Assembly (NCBI GenBank): GCA_037179335.1
Contig: JAKZHN010000045.1
Coordinates: 1 to 64,000, forward strand
Reading direction: 5' to 3'
DNA: 64,000 nt
Origin: Cyclaneusma minus
Lineage: Eukaryota; Ascomycota; Leotiomycetes; Marthamycetales; Marthamycetaceae
Every line of letters starts with the position of its first letter. Position 1 is the first letter of the stretch. Below the pieces are notes generated by a model. It did not search any database, was not told the origin of the DNA, and saw only the letters and a list, made by a program, of their open reading frames with translations. Shown one piece after another: positions 13,501 through 22,536 of the stretch. The position numbers and the translations under genes were made by a program.

Positions 13501-16500
13501 GCAAGACTCCGATCTCGTCTTCGACTTCGATATCAAAGAAAATTCGCACGACATTACAACTCAGGTCAATGGCAAAGGCCGAAGCATCTCGCTGCTGCAA
13601 TTGCCTCCGACCAATGGAAGGATTTCTGGCCACAGCGCGGAAAAGGAGAACATCGTTCAGGTTTTCATATCTACTGAACCTGTCGAATTGGACGCCGCCG
13701 CCATCCACAGCTTGCTTACGGCCCTAAATCGACCGGAGATATCGAGTGTTGTATCCGAAGTTCGCCTAAAGTCAAAAGCGATCCAAACTCATCTGGAAGA
13801 AATATTCGGTCCTAAAGCCCATAATGAAGACGTAAAGTCAGAGAGTGATGAATCAAAGCTGTTTGTGTACGATGCACATTTGACTTTTGCTGGTCTTGAT
13901 GTGTTCGCAGATGCTCCAGGGCGTGGCAAATGGGCTGCCGATGTGGCACGTCTCTCTTTCAAGCTCGGATCAGTGCAGATCAAAGCTGCGAATAGACTCG
14001 AGCATTCAGGACCGATTCTACAGTTCCCCGAAGTTCACGTCGGAATGCGACACATCATGTTTGATCTTTCTCGCTGGACTGGATCTAACATGGAGCCGTG
14101 TGCCAATTTCGGCTTTGCCGCATTCTTGACAGCTACCACTGTAAAGGCCCTGGATGGTGAAGACGTCAGGTCTTACCAGGTCAAGAGTGACGCTCTGGAA
14201 ATCAATCTTTTCGCTGGTACCGCCACCACCGTCGTGGACGTACTGAAGCATTTTCAGGAGCGAATCAAGGACCTGGATCTGTCTAGGGAACGCCATTATC
14301 TACGCAAATTGAGCAAAGCAACGCCTCGACCCGCCACAAAAGATGAAGATGGCCAGAGTAATTCCGATGCATCAAGCAAGATCTTTGGTTCCAATTATGC
14401 AGTTGAGCTTCTCAATATACAGATCAGTTGGATCGTGGGTACGTCTCCTAAGGACCACCGACAGCGGGAGGACTTAGTTTTGTCGATCAACAGAATCGAT
14501 CTTTCGACGAGGAAAGAGAATTCTGCAAGACTCACTATTGAGGACTTTCAGCTGCAAATGGTACCGACAGGTCAAAGCAAAGCGCAACGTACTCCCAATT
14601 CCGTTTTGGTTCCCGAGGTCATCTTCAATGTCGCCTCCGTGTCAACCACCGACGCACGACGCCTGGCGTTCCAGGCCGCAGGTAAAGTTGTCGATATTCG
14701 TATGACTTCGCAGTTCATCATCCCGGCAGCTTATCTCAAGGACTCGATTGTCTCGGCAGCCGAAACCGTTCGTGTGGCTGCCGCTGCCTGGCATTCACCT
14801 AGCCCACCCACTCCGGAGACAACACCCACTCGTCGCAAGCCCTTCTTTGGTAAGAAGAGAATGGAGTCATGCTTGGTCGATGCGGACTTTGCCGGTGCCA
14901 TTGTCCACATCAGTGGCAAAAAGGCTAGTGCCCCCTCAGCATTTTCTAGTGGGCTACGTGGTCATACAAGGGCACCTTCATCAGGAAAGTATGGGCAATT
15001 TTCCCAACAGGATGCTAGCAGCAGCACTGTCCTGCGATCGCCTGGCTTGGCCTGGAAGGTCGAATATAAGGACAATGGCATAGACGAGCCCGCGTTGAAT
15101 GCTGAGGTCAAGATAGATGCGTCGAGCAACACGCTGTACCCGACTGTTGTTCCTTTGATACTGGAGATCACTTCGACTATTAAGGAGATTGTTAGTGACA
15201 AGGACACGCCATCATTGCCAAAGCCCCAACCACCGCAAAAGCTCATCACAACCGATGAAGATCAGAACATCCTGACCACTGACCCGAGTGCGGTACTGGG
15301 TCGGACTCGGCTCAATCTTGGCGTGCGCATTTGCAGGCAGGAATTTAGCTTGAGCTGCCAGCCAATAGCCCGTGTTGCTGCTACAACTAAGTTTCAGGAT
15401 ATCTATATGACTTTCAATACTGTACGTTCCAGCGATTATGGCAACTTCTTTGCCATCTCGGCATCGATCAACAGGCTCCAGGCTTCGTGCCAGCATGTCT
15501 ATTCAAGAGAGTCCACTGGCAGTTTCGATGTTGATTCAATTGTCTTGTCGTTGATGAACAGCAAGCATGTCAGCGGTACCAGCGGTCTTTCGGCCATTTT
15601 GAACATCAGCCCCATGAAGGTGCTTTTGAATGCAAAGCAATCGCAAGACTTTCTGCTCTTTCGCGAGATCTGGGTACCCCCAGAAGCCCGTCAAAGCACC
15701 GAAGCACCTATCACCCCATCACCGATGCAGTCACAGGCGTATCTTGTGCAAAGATATCAACAAGTCGCCGCTACTGCTGCGTTCCCGTGGACTGCCACAG
15801 TCTCCATTGCCGAACTTGATGTGCAAATAGACATGGGCCAAGCAATCGGGAAATCAGCATTCATGATTTCCAAGTTCTGGATATCCTCAAAGAAGAATTC
15901 CGACTGGGAGCAGAATCTCTGCTTAGGCTTCGATAAAATCGGTATCGACAGCACCGGACGTATGAGCGGCTACGTAACGCTACAAGACTTCCGAGTGCGA
16001 ACCTCGATTGAATGGCCAGCACGAGAGAAAGCCCTCAACCAAACTCCCCTCGTCCAATGCTCCCTCGGCTTCAGCGAGTTCAGGGTCAAAGCCTCCTTCG
16101 ACTACCAGGCCTTCCTGATCGCCGACATCACAACCTTCAACTTTATGATGTATAACGTGCGCAGTGGCAGAACCGCATCCAGCGACCGCCTCGTCGCCAT
16201 GCTTGACGGCGACGCCGTGCACGTCTTCTGCACCACCAACAGCGCATCGCAAGGTCTAGCCCTTTACCAAGCCTTCGAGCGCCTGGTCCAGGAGAAGAAA
16301 GCCAACTATGAAGCCTCGCTCAAAGAAATCGAGCGCTTTATGAAACGCGTTCCCACCAGTTCGCCTGTCCCAGCCCGCGAGCTGAGCGTCAGCGGCCCTA
16401 GCTCGCAGATGGGCAAGGAGCACCAAGAAGAAAAAACGCCCAAATCCCCGATCTCGCTACATACTGATGTAGTAGTTATGCTCAAAGCAGTTAACATAGG

Positions 16501-17287
16501 CGCATTCCCTAACACCTTTATCGACCACCAAATCTTCAAGCTCGAAGCTTTGAACGCGCAAGCCCGCTTCGCCGTCTCTATGTCTCCCTCTAGTCAAATC
16601 CACAGCGGCCTCGGCCTCACGCTCGGCCAACTTCGCATCGCCCTTTCGTCTGTCAAGAAACCAGCTGCGCCATCCATACCTGGCGAACTGTCAGTTGAGG
16701 AAGTCGTTGCTGCTGCGACCGGATCTAGAGGTGGGACGATACTCAAGGTGCCGAAGTTGGAGGCTACTATGCAGACGTGGCAGACTCCAGAAAGTACGCA
16801 GATTGATTATATTTTCAAGAGCAAGTTTGAGGGTAAGGTAGAGGTGGGATGGAATTATTCGCGCATTTCTTTCATTAGGAGTATGTGGGAGACGCATAGT
16901 CAGGTGCTTGCTTCGAGGTTGGGGAAACCGCTGCCTCCGTCTGCTGTGAAGATTCGCGGCGTGCCTGGCGAGGCTAATGCCGAAGGAGACGGTGATGGGG
17001 ATGATGGGGGCAAGGGAGAGGGGACTGGCAAGGGGAAGAAAGGGGAGAGGAAGATTACAGCCGAGGTGAATGTGCCGATGAGCAAATATGAGTATAGGGC
17101 GCTGGAAGAGCCGGTGATTGAAACACCGCAGTTGAGGGATATGGGCGAGGCGACGCCGCCGCTGGAGTGGATTGGGTTGCATAGGGAGCGGTTGCCGAAT
17201 CTAACGCATCAGATCGTTATTGTGAGTTTGTTGGGGGTGGCGAGTGAGGTGGAGGATGCGTATGCGAAGATCCTGGGGAGCTCATGA
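7508..17287 (+). CDS. CSF1: Csf1-type bridge-like lipid transfer protein
   Basis: A single uninterrupted frame of 3259 residues. One hydrophobic helix near residues 20-45 (FNWVFLVELIVCGVLTLFFL) anchors the N-terminus, and the rest is long, beta-rich and poorly hydrophobic. This matches yeast Csf1 (about 2950 residues), the fungal relative of Tweek/BLTP1. Family members are repeating-beta-groove proteins that bridge the ER to another membrane and pass phospholipid along a hydrophobic groove; yeast Csf1 is needed for growth on fermentable carbon in the cold and for lipid supply to GPI-anchor synthesis. A Ser/Arg-rich disordered insert lies near residues 1215-1300. The C-terminal block PPLEWIGLHRERLPNL is the family end signature. 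Start chosen at the first ATG, shortly before the anchor. Confidence 0.93.
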   Translation: MSSTGGGLTSSSLTLRHDFNWVFLVELIVCGVLTLFFLFYFNRLFATLVSYGIRAWTWHKYRVYVDIQALQISLLGGRVFFKGIRYHGNNETILIHEGYVTWCYWLRKVRSVDVRHTHQTPSKRMSSESDGVSSLGIESQGSDTKSKIPCRIKLVVRGAEWFVYNRTPVYDHILAQMTQNDDDNHESENITPESSIGSEEDVTVRRRNTTKDAEKSRGASNASPDAPPTSKKSSNGEHEEKIGGRVKQMASNTYSTVSDKPDFQSDGDPDPLFLRFLPVYLDCTKAAIVLGNEHTKSVFVVKAEKVFGEIDASGSRAIDQYRQLFNFEFDHPVIQIKPNEDYKEDQAATATRLRSGSVESAAVNQGPVHKHSFFQRQRRKIVHKLQDLVPYFQSSVDSLSSSVIGEPPTTSGGPNGAPNQWQGLSRYLDENEQDDKARWSAIEYATVSTIVDSPSASMCFYWDVPGKVPDYGENSSQQSGDINGDIPPEYGLDLVIREAVINYGPWADRQRTDIQKVFFPSLCKDSQPAPKLKPGAARIATVLKLYFELQGETTLRVPIREESKNWKWKKQADTMGQKPEANRKNSRKKRSNKGTPGPEIRPFGWLDIKVASDASINYVMDMVAGPNGYSNKLELDLPQIEISTSVNHALLLRSFDQKVSCDLSNPLRWNGAHDWQFDIVNRGLELFILQEHVFLITDLVDDWSSGPPPEYLTFSPIRYLVNLRLSDARIYLNANDSNIINNPTDFDDNTFLILFMSSLNTELCIPADRFRPHKNTITFDVGAKSAGINLHTPPWNTQATFLTSTEMAQLTELSLHGKYQYCATTSTGNTDTLLLDIYGLAPSVQFYGFLIRYFLKIRDNYFGLDIHFKTLEEYQQVLRIKDEDPEADITGGGPYKKSNDLDVVLSVAADDSSVILPSNLYCAKKYTRIDIASLGADMRFTNYYMDLDVFFNSLAFSSGSEDDGMATPLSSTSSAQIFIDGLNVYGHRLFGLPPTEPTYVCNWDLDVGSITGECSTDFLSNLIAGGKNFGFSFDDDENALPSISELPLHDITFLRASIQPIKVWLHIDEAVLLFSTGAIDIRFDDWASNNYSKKMNANIPSVILAIVDEESASRRRSKNVQTVETNAFIETSISFTMISRKQDFSGDKALQQEHVRREDQRTHRTEFLLREDIQASMATGIPPDKFDPPAMCFPPMPLPLEDTGDYQSDFHSTKSAKSSFRLPRRSPRRKSSFLSVSGSSQHSVVQSRSGLHPPEETRSRARSSSRQTRSAFGRNSQWRDFSVSTGRQSSFYSAIGDHGEKKGFAPASVAFSSSYIAPYFPLADVEPDTKDVPEWLPGFQTLVTSLDGTDPASIDFLNFSEDTLHTSFIVQLDPGIRAFLNPRAVQTMASLMSAMQTQDPETLLDNLQMDCMNEIFDVNKKKSAIHRLNDFSLRIPAIHARFANASSSPTSSSPHQENDQYDAHFTGLVVTTRAKAQVKNGDIVETAALNVHLHSAHLSAKERFQDLDDTQAAVSFALQDFIFWMVTDETISANVSLKGLELATASNKIEYLASLIHRTSTLATVMADNFAAISREETERLQLFLYHVARAGQQSTDPLFLTRPSYVLRSAPNHLRLHDSWKVMTRLRHMYTSLNAQTKSDISNACLGHHSGCSEDTYEQVLACFDQWRSWDMNNLRSCLVIHKVWGKATPEDIMAPDAKPVKAAVRIGSIRFTIDPGPKQNEIVLLTFTTNVASNPPGKSTNDISKPVQSTSVQIYCVDAAIHINWELLELAEDVLKLVNESSKPRPKASRVASTPAVRQSSPNIEQLVHVVVATEKGSITIDTINLHAVSISKGLRSSFVVETGVGKDSFLANTMIAAEAATTKMRSRSQELTLAQLRNPSIYVSKESQTIDDVPTDTWKLAANSEELSYIVRQDTLAIMETLDLLIGDEVAQLNTLTQRLPKSDSEGTEEPKNPKQSRTRLNVACFLNMYHISMPLLPSLRYNISGVIARASLALQDSDLVFDFDIKENSHDITTQVNGKGRSISLLQLPPTNGRISGHSAEKENIVQVFISTEPVELDAAAIHSLLTALNRPEISSVVSEVRLKSKAIQTHLEEIFGPKAHNEDVKSESDESKLFVYDAHLTFAGLDVFADAPGRGKWAADVARLSFKLGSVQIKAANRLEHSGPILQFPEVHVGMRHIMFDLSRWTGSNMEPCANFGFAAFLTATTVKALDGEDVRSYQVKSDALEINLFAGTATTVVDVLKHFQERIKDLDLSRERHYLRKLSKATPRPATKDEDGQSNSDASSKIFGSNYAVELLNIQISWIVGTSPKDHRQREDLVLSINRIDLSTRKENSARLTIEDFQLQMVPTGQSKAQRTPNSVLVPEVIFNVASVSTTDARRLAFQAAGKVVDIRMTSQFIIPAAYLKDSIVSAAETVRVAAAAWHSPSPPTPETTPTRRKPFFGKKRMESCLVDADFAGAIVHISGKKASAPSAFSSGLRGHTRAPSSGKYGQFSQQDASSSTVLRSPGLAWKVEYKDNGIDEPALNAEVKIDASSNTLYPTVVPLILEITSTIKEIVSDKDTPSLPKPQPPQKLITTDEDQNILTTDPSAVLGRTRLNLGVRICRQEFSLSCQPIARVAATTKFQDIYMTFNTVRSSDYGNFFAISASINRLQASCQHVYSRESTGSFDVDSIVLSLMNSKHVSGTSGLSAILNISPMKVLLNAKQSQDFLLFREIWVPPEARQSTEAPITPSPMQSQAYLVQRYQQVAATAAFPWTATVSIAELDVQIDMGQAIGKSAFMISKFWISSKKNSDWEQNLCLGFDKIGIDSTGRMSGYVTLQDFRVRTSIEWPAREKALNQTPLVQCSLGFSEFRVKASFDYQAFLIADITTFNFMMYNVRSGRTASSDRLVAMLDGDAVHVFCTTNSASQGLALYQAFERLVQEKKANYEASLKEIERFMKRVPTSSPVPARELSVSGPSSQMGKEHQEEKTPKSPISLHTDVVVMLKAVNIGAFPNTFIDHQIFKLEALNAQARFAVSMSPSSQIHSGLGLTLGQLRIALSSVKKPAAPSIPGELSVEEVVAAATGSRGGTILKVPKLEATMQTWQTPESTQIDYIFKSKFEGKVEVGWNYSRISFIRSMWETHSQVLASRLGKPLPPSAVKIRGVPGEANAEGDGDGDDGGKGEGTGKGKKGERKITAEVNVPMSKYEYRALEEPVIETPQLRDMGEATPPLEWIGLHRERLPNLTHQIVIVSLLGVASEVEDAYAKILGSS

Positions 17288-17543
17288 TAGTGGATGAGAA
17301 GAAGGAGAGATGGGTGATTGTATGGATATATATCTGGTACCTAGCGTTCATTCCGTCTATTTTGTTTGCGGAAAAGCATGGCGACGGCTTTTGGCTTTTG
17401 GGCTTTATGGTTTGTTAGGCCACCAGTCCATTGTCTAGGTATGTTCAGCGGATTACCAATTCACAATGTGACTTGAACAATAATGTCGTTGGAACCGCCG
17501 AACCGGGTTTGTCGAGTCACGAGTACCTCTAAAGATACCTTAG

Positions 17544-17772
17544 CTACTCGTTAACTCGATAGCTACCGGCATCTGGAGATGAAGCTGGACGGGAAAAGTA
17601 TTTCAAAGTGTCAGAGTCGACACGAGGATCAGCAGCATTGGCAGTTGGCGGGCCGTGGGGACCAGTAGTGCCCTCGGGATGGCTGCTGGAATTGTAGGTT
17701 TCAGTAGTGGAGGAGCTGTTGCTGCCATGGAACGTGGAGAACCTCCTTGATCTTCTCAACGGTGCCAGTCAT
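17544..17772 (-). pseudogene. Frame-broken small hydrophilic protein gene
   Basis: From an ATG at 17772 the frame reads MTGTVEKIKEVLH and then stops after 23 codons. A neighbouring frame continues to 17544 with SHPEGTTGPHGPPTANAADP and RVDSD. I recall a family of small fungal hydrophilic proteins that combine such an N-terminal helix with a GPHG...NAADPRVDSD motif. The two halves sit one base out of register: one surplus G after CTCCAC would explain it, and no GT-AG intron of suitable length fits. It may be a real frameshift, a sequencing error, or an unusual intron. The stretch 17773-18914 holds nothing else I can support. Confidence 0.5.
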
Positions 17773-18914
17773 GATGAAGGATCGAAGAAGGGTCTTGTGG
17801 ATGGACACTAAGTTCAAAGTATGCTTCTCCTTGGCCCCTCTTACAGACTACCTAGGGGTATTATACCAAAAACCCACAACAAACCACTGACCTTCAGTGA
17901 CACAATCAAAGCAAAAGCCATGAGCCATACCTACCACCTGAGGTACCCGGCAGAGGAGACGAGATGGAATCCAAGAGACGCAGAGACTGGGTTTTCCAAG
18001 AGTCCATCTCACCAGCCAAAACCAAAACGAAGGCCGCGGTAGAGAAGAGGATCCAAGCGCCCCAGAGAGTCTTCTCAGACTTTCAGCAGCGTCGTCGCCA
18101 GCCGACTTGACTTCTGTTTGACACTCACCCACCCCCCAGCCAGTGGCAGTTGTCATGGACACAAACCATGCTATTCACGGCCTCGGGGAATGGGCCACGG
18201 CACGCTTCTTCGTGTGTGGACACAGTGATGTAGTCGGGGAGCGGGTGTTGGCATTTGTCGTCGGTGAAGTACGTGCAGTTGACGGAAGTTTTGCCGTGAT
18301 CGTGAGGGGGATGCAGCGTGATAGAGTCGAATTGACCATGCTAAATCCCATATACATATTAGGACGGTTGACTTCGGTCAATGGGTACCTAACCTTGGAA
18401 GGTAGTGGACGTTATGGCAGTGCGGTGAACAAGTTTCGCGGTGCTGGGGACTGTAGAAGGCGCTCATTATATATGGTATGCCGGGTACCTTAGTTCATAA
18501 CCTATGCAGAGTGCTTTATGTGCTTCAACTAAGCAAGGTATTAGTGTGCATTGTACTGTGCTGCGAAGCGCGAAGTGCAAAGTGCGGCCTCGTATCTATG
18601 CGATGCGAGAAGCAGCTAGTCTAACACTAGCCCACTTGTCACCCACCTCCCAGCGAAGCCGTGTAACGCCACCCACCCAGAAGATGCCGCCACAGCCACC
18701 TGCCAGCGCCTATGCTAATAAGAAGTTTATGCTGACCCGTTCCCAGCCCACCGCGGAAGTCCATGCAGAGCCCCGAACAAGAGAAACAAAATTTGTAAAG
18801 TACATGAAGCGAAAGTAGACGTATAGCTGACAGAAGGCAGTAGACCGGGCTCGTGAAATCTCTCGAAACAGGTCGAAGACTGTCCATCTGTTGCATGTGG
18901 TTGTAGTCCGCCCA

Positions 18915-21218
18915 CTACGTATTCGGGGCAATGAGCAGCATCGAACAGAAACGCAGCTCAAAGGAGCGGCTGTCGGCAGGGTCAAAGCCAACCGTCAGCT
19001 GTTTGTTGGCTACTTCATCATCTGTGCACGATCAGTTAGCGGCATTCCCACGAAAACAAAACAAAGCGATCAGGGGTTCACTTACAATTCAGCGCCAACC
19101 TTTCAAAGAAGGGCTTGGCAGGATGATCTGCGTCCTTGAGCGCCACAAGCCCATCATCGGTACGATATGTCTTGGGGGGCACTCTGCGAATGTTGAGAAG
19201 CAGCTGCATGAGATTGACAAGTCGTTCGCCCTGGCCGCTGTACCAGGCCGGTGGTCTCTCCAACGGCCATAATTCAGCATTTTTCTCAACTTCGACTTCC
19301 CACGTCTTGTAGAGCCAAGTCATGCGCTCGAGGGCATTGAAAAGGATCAGGGCGACCATGTACGTCTCATAGTAGGTGGACTCATCACGCAGGAGGAGAC
19401 GGCGCTCAAAGTCGGTCACAACGCTCTTGGCCATCTGGTCCATCTTCTTTTCGGCTGCAGCCCTCAGTTGCATATCCAGGATGCGGTGATTGTCTTGTTG
19501 GTTGGCACGGTCGATGGCTGAACCGTGGCCGGAGGTGGTGCCCGTTTCCACTCTCTCAAAGATCTGCCAGTAGATGTCAGTCGCGACCACTACATGGACC
19601 ACACACCAATATTCGATAACACGACAAAGAAGTGTATCGCTCTTCTCAATGGCAAGATTATGGGCCGTGGCGAGAGTGACTTGCATGAACCTGGACGGTT
19701 CTCGCTCAATGATGACATGCTGAATGCGTTTCATGTACCCTTCCACCTTTGCAGGTAAGTCGTCATGTTCATCGTCCAGAATCTTGAATTTCAGGTTTGG
19801 GATTGTGAACTCCTCAAGGCCAAAAGATGGGTTGATTTGCTCACTCCCGGCCTGATCATCAACCCCATCTAGCGCGTTGAACGTGGCATAGATGCTTTCG
19901 TCGAGGTAGTGGGTTGTGTCGATCTGGCTGGTCGAGCTCTTGAACTGATACCGAGCCTTGAGCTTTTGTGTCTCCTTGAAGCTAAGTACGGTGTAGATGC
20001 CGGCAGCGTATTTCTCGAACTCGACAGGCAAGCGAGTGCGCTCACACGGCATCTTCCAAAGACGCGCACTCTCAACATGGGCACAAGTGTCGCAAGGTGT
20101 TCCAGGCGAGCACGGCTTCCTCAACATACGGCATCTCAGGCACGCACCCTCCTTTCGAACCGCTTGCACCTCTTTCCGACGGATTGGATCAAACCTGCCC
20201 CGCACCTTCGGCCTCGTCGCCTTCATGCCATTGCCATACTCGGTACTGAAGCCAGTGGTGGGCTTGGCAGCAAGACGAGGCATCTCGACCCGAGCAAAAG
20301 CGGTAGGCGGTGGAGGAGCGGATGTCTGAAGCACTGGCGATAACTGACTCTTTTCAGGTTCCGCGTACATGCTTCCGCCAGAGCCATCCAACATTGGCCA
20401 CGAGATTTGTTGCTGGGCTTCTTCATTCACGCTCGCAACCGGCTGCTCTGGATGCGAATGGACGAGACTGGCGGCAGCATCACTAAGCAATTGAGGATCC
20501 ACCATATCAGCGGCGAATCGGGCAGAGGCAGCAGCAGCGAGACTCGAGGCTTGCTGCATGGACAGACCGGGAGACCTGTCCGGAGAACGGAGGGGCTGAC
20601 CCATGTTCGCAACCGGGGCTTCGAAAGTACTGGCAACGGGCCGAGAAGCAAGCTTCTGGGTCATGACTGTGAGCTAGGTCAGCTGTGTTTCATTCTAAGT
20701 TTGGCCTTTCGTTGTTACACACCTTTCTTATCACGCTGAACACGAGCCTCGTAGCTCAGCGGAGGGTTTTCCGGGGTCCATTGTTCTTGAATATCCAGAC
20801 TGCTCATTTGCGGCTGCTCTGACGGATTGCTTCCTGCACCGGCACTCTCGTTGTTCGTCGCGCGGTCGTCATGCTTCTCGTTCAGGTCGATCTGCCGGGA
20901 AACCTCGGCCAAGGTCTGCAGCGGCGTCCAATGCTGGTTGTCCACGCCCATCTCCATCTTTTGGCCGTTGGCCTGTCCTTCGGCCTGACTTGCGATGCTG
21001 TCGGGAAGGTTGTAGAAGCCCAGGATGGCGCGCTGGCGGTCGGCGACGGGGATGGCGGGGCACTTCTTGGTGATGTGGTTGACGAGACTGTCCTGGCGGC
21101 CCTTGGGGAAGCGTTCTCCGCAGTGCTTGCAGATCTGCTGGTACCGGTTGCTGGCGTCCTCCAGCTTCGGTCCGCGCTGAAAGAATTCAACGATGAGAGC
21201 CTTTGGCTTGCGGCCCAT
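18915..21218 (-). CDS. Zn2Cys6 transcription factor with extra N-terminal C2HC finger
   Basis: Three exons (21218-20723, 20666-19086, 19021-18915) give 727 residues. Introns are 56 and 64 bp with GTGTGT/GTAAGT donors and CTGAC/CTAAC branch sites. The second intron moves the C-terminus past the apparent stop at 19078. Residues ~30-54 hold a BED-like finger, CKHCGERFPKGRQ followed by H-x4-C. Residues ~340-375 hold a fungal binuclear cluster with Cys spacing 2, 6, 5, 2 and 12 (CLRCRMLRKPC, PCDTC), preceded by an Arg/Lys-rich stretch. The remaining C-terminal half is helical and fits the regulatory region of such factors. It should bind DNA in the nucleus; target genes cannot be told from sequence. 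Confidence 0.85.
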
Positions 21219-22536
21219 GGTGAGGACGGGCGGAAGGGAGACGCGGGAGTCGGGGAAAGGCTACAATTGAAGGTCTGTATGGGCGCGGGCGCACACAGAG
21301 ACAACGCAGACGAAGCCTGCGCAGCTCCTCGGTCGCGGCCTCTAGTGTGGACTCGAGGGTTACGACAAAAGGCTTGATCTCACGGTGGAGGGGTTCATGG
21401 TCCTGGAGCGAAATATGTCTTTGGCTGGCAATTACGACAGGCGGTGAAAACAAAAGGCTCAAAAGGCCTCACCGCTGGGCACTAGGAACAAAGATTGTCC
21501 GACGGCGATACTTGTGCTGCACGGCCCAGCCACTGCCAAACACCAAGAGCATGGCTTGGTGGGCATATGATTATTTGGCGTGCTTTTGATTGAGGGATTG
21601 GTCTCATTGACTTGGGTTCATTCGAACTGCTCGGACTGCCTCGAGTTGCTCTGTCCATTCAATTTGCTCTGTCCATTCGCTCTACTACCTATTGAAAGGC
21701 GCCAGGGTCTTCTCGCCGAGACAGCTGACCGCTCATCTCACGGTGAGTAGAAAGTATGTCTGCTGCACAGCGGGAGAAGCGCGACTGCCATACCTCGAGC
21801 GAGACGAGATTCATGCTTTTCTTCCGGGCTTCCCCAAGCCCTCGAGTCCTCGGATGCGCTCTGCAGCTTTCCCGTTCTTTCTATGTTGCTAGCAGGTTGG
21901 ACCCCATCCAAGTGGCCGAGCCGGGTCAATCCGCCTTCAAGTATCTTTCAAAGCCGTGCAGCGTCTGCGAAACGAAACAAAAGCAGACTGCTTCTCGAGC
22001 TGCCTTGTCTTCTTCGTTTCAGCCACGGACAGTTTCGTTTCGTCGCTGGCTCACTCATCAACTGGATCATCTCGTGCGCGCCATCCAGCCCCATTATACC
22101 GGCAGCTAACCGGCCGTACGGGAATGATTGGCCCGCCGATGCTTCTGCGAAGATGTTGCAGCAGCTCTGGAAGCGCCAGAGCCAACAGCTTCCTCTTCTC
22201 GCAGCACACGTCGCTATCTAAGCGCCTGCCATTCGCGTTGTCTTACCCTGACCAGCCTATCACCATCCGCCTTTCCCACCCCCAGCAGCTCTCCACCACA
22301 TCATACATGGAGACGCCGGCATTTGAGCCTCTAGATGGCCCCCTTTTACCCGCTGTCGCCAGCTACTGGGCTAATTTTAAAATTTAGCCCTGGCAGCTAT
22401 TCTAAGGCGTGCGAGAGCTTTCTTCTCTCTTCAATATCATTTTCCGCTCTTTCGTTGAGGTCCTTTTGCCGTCTCCTTTTGTTACTTTCTTGTGTGGTGT
22501 CGGGAACATCGACATGTGGGCTGGGAGCTCGCCGAG

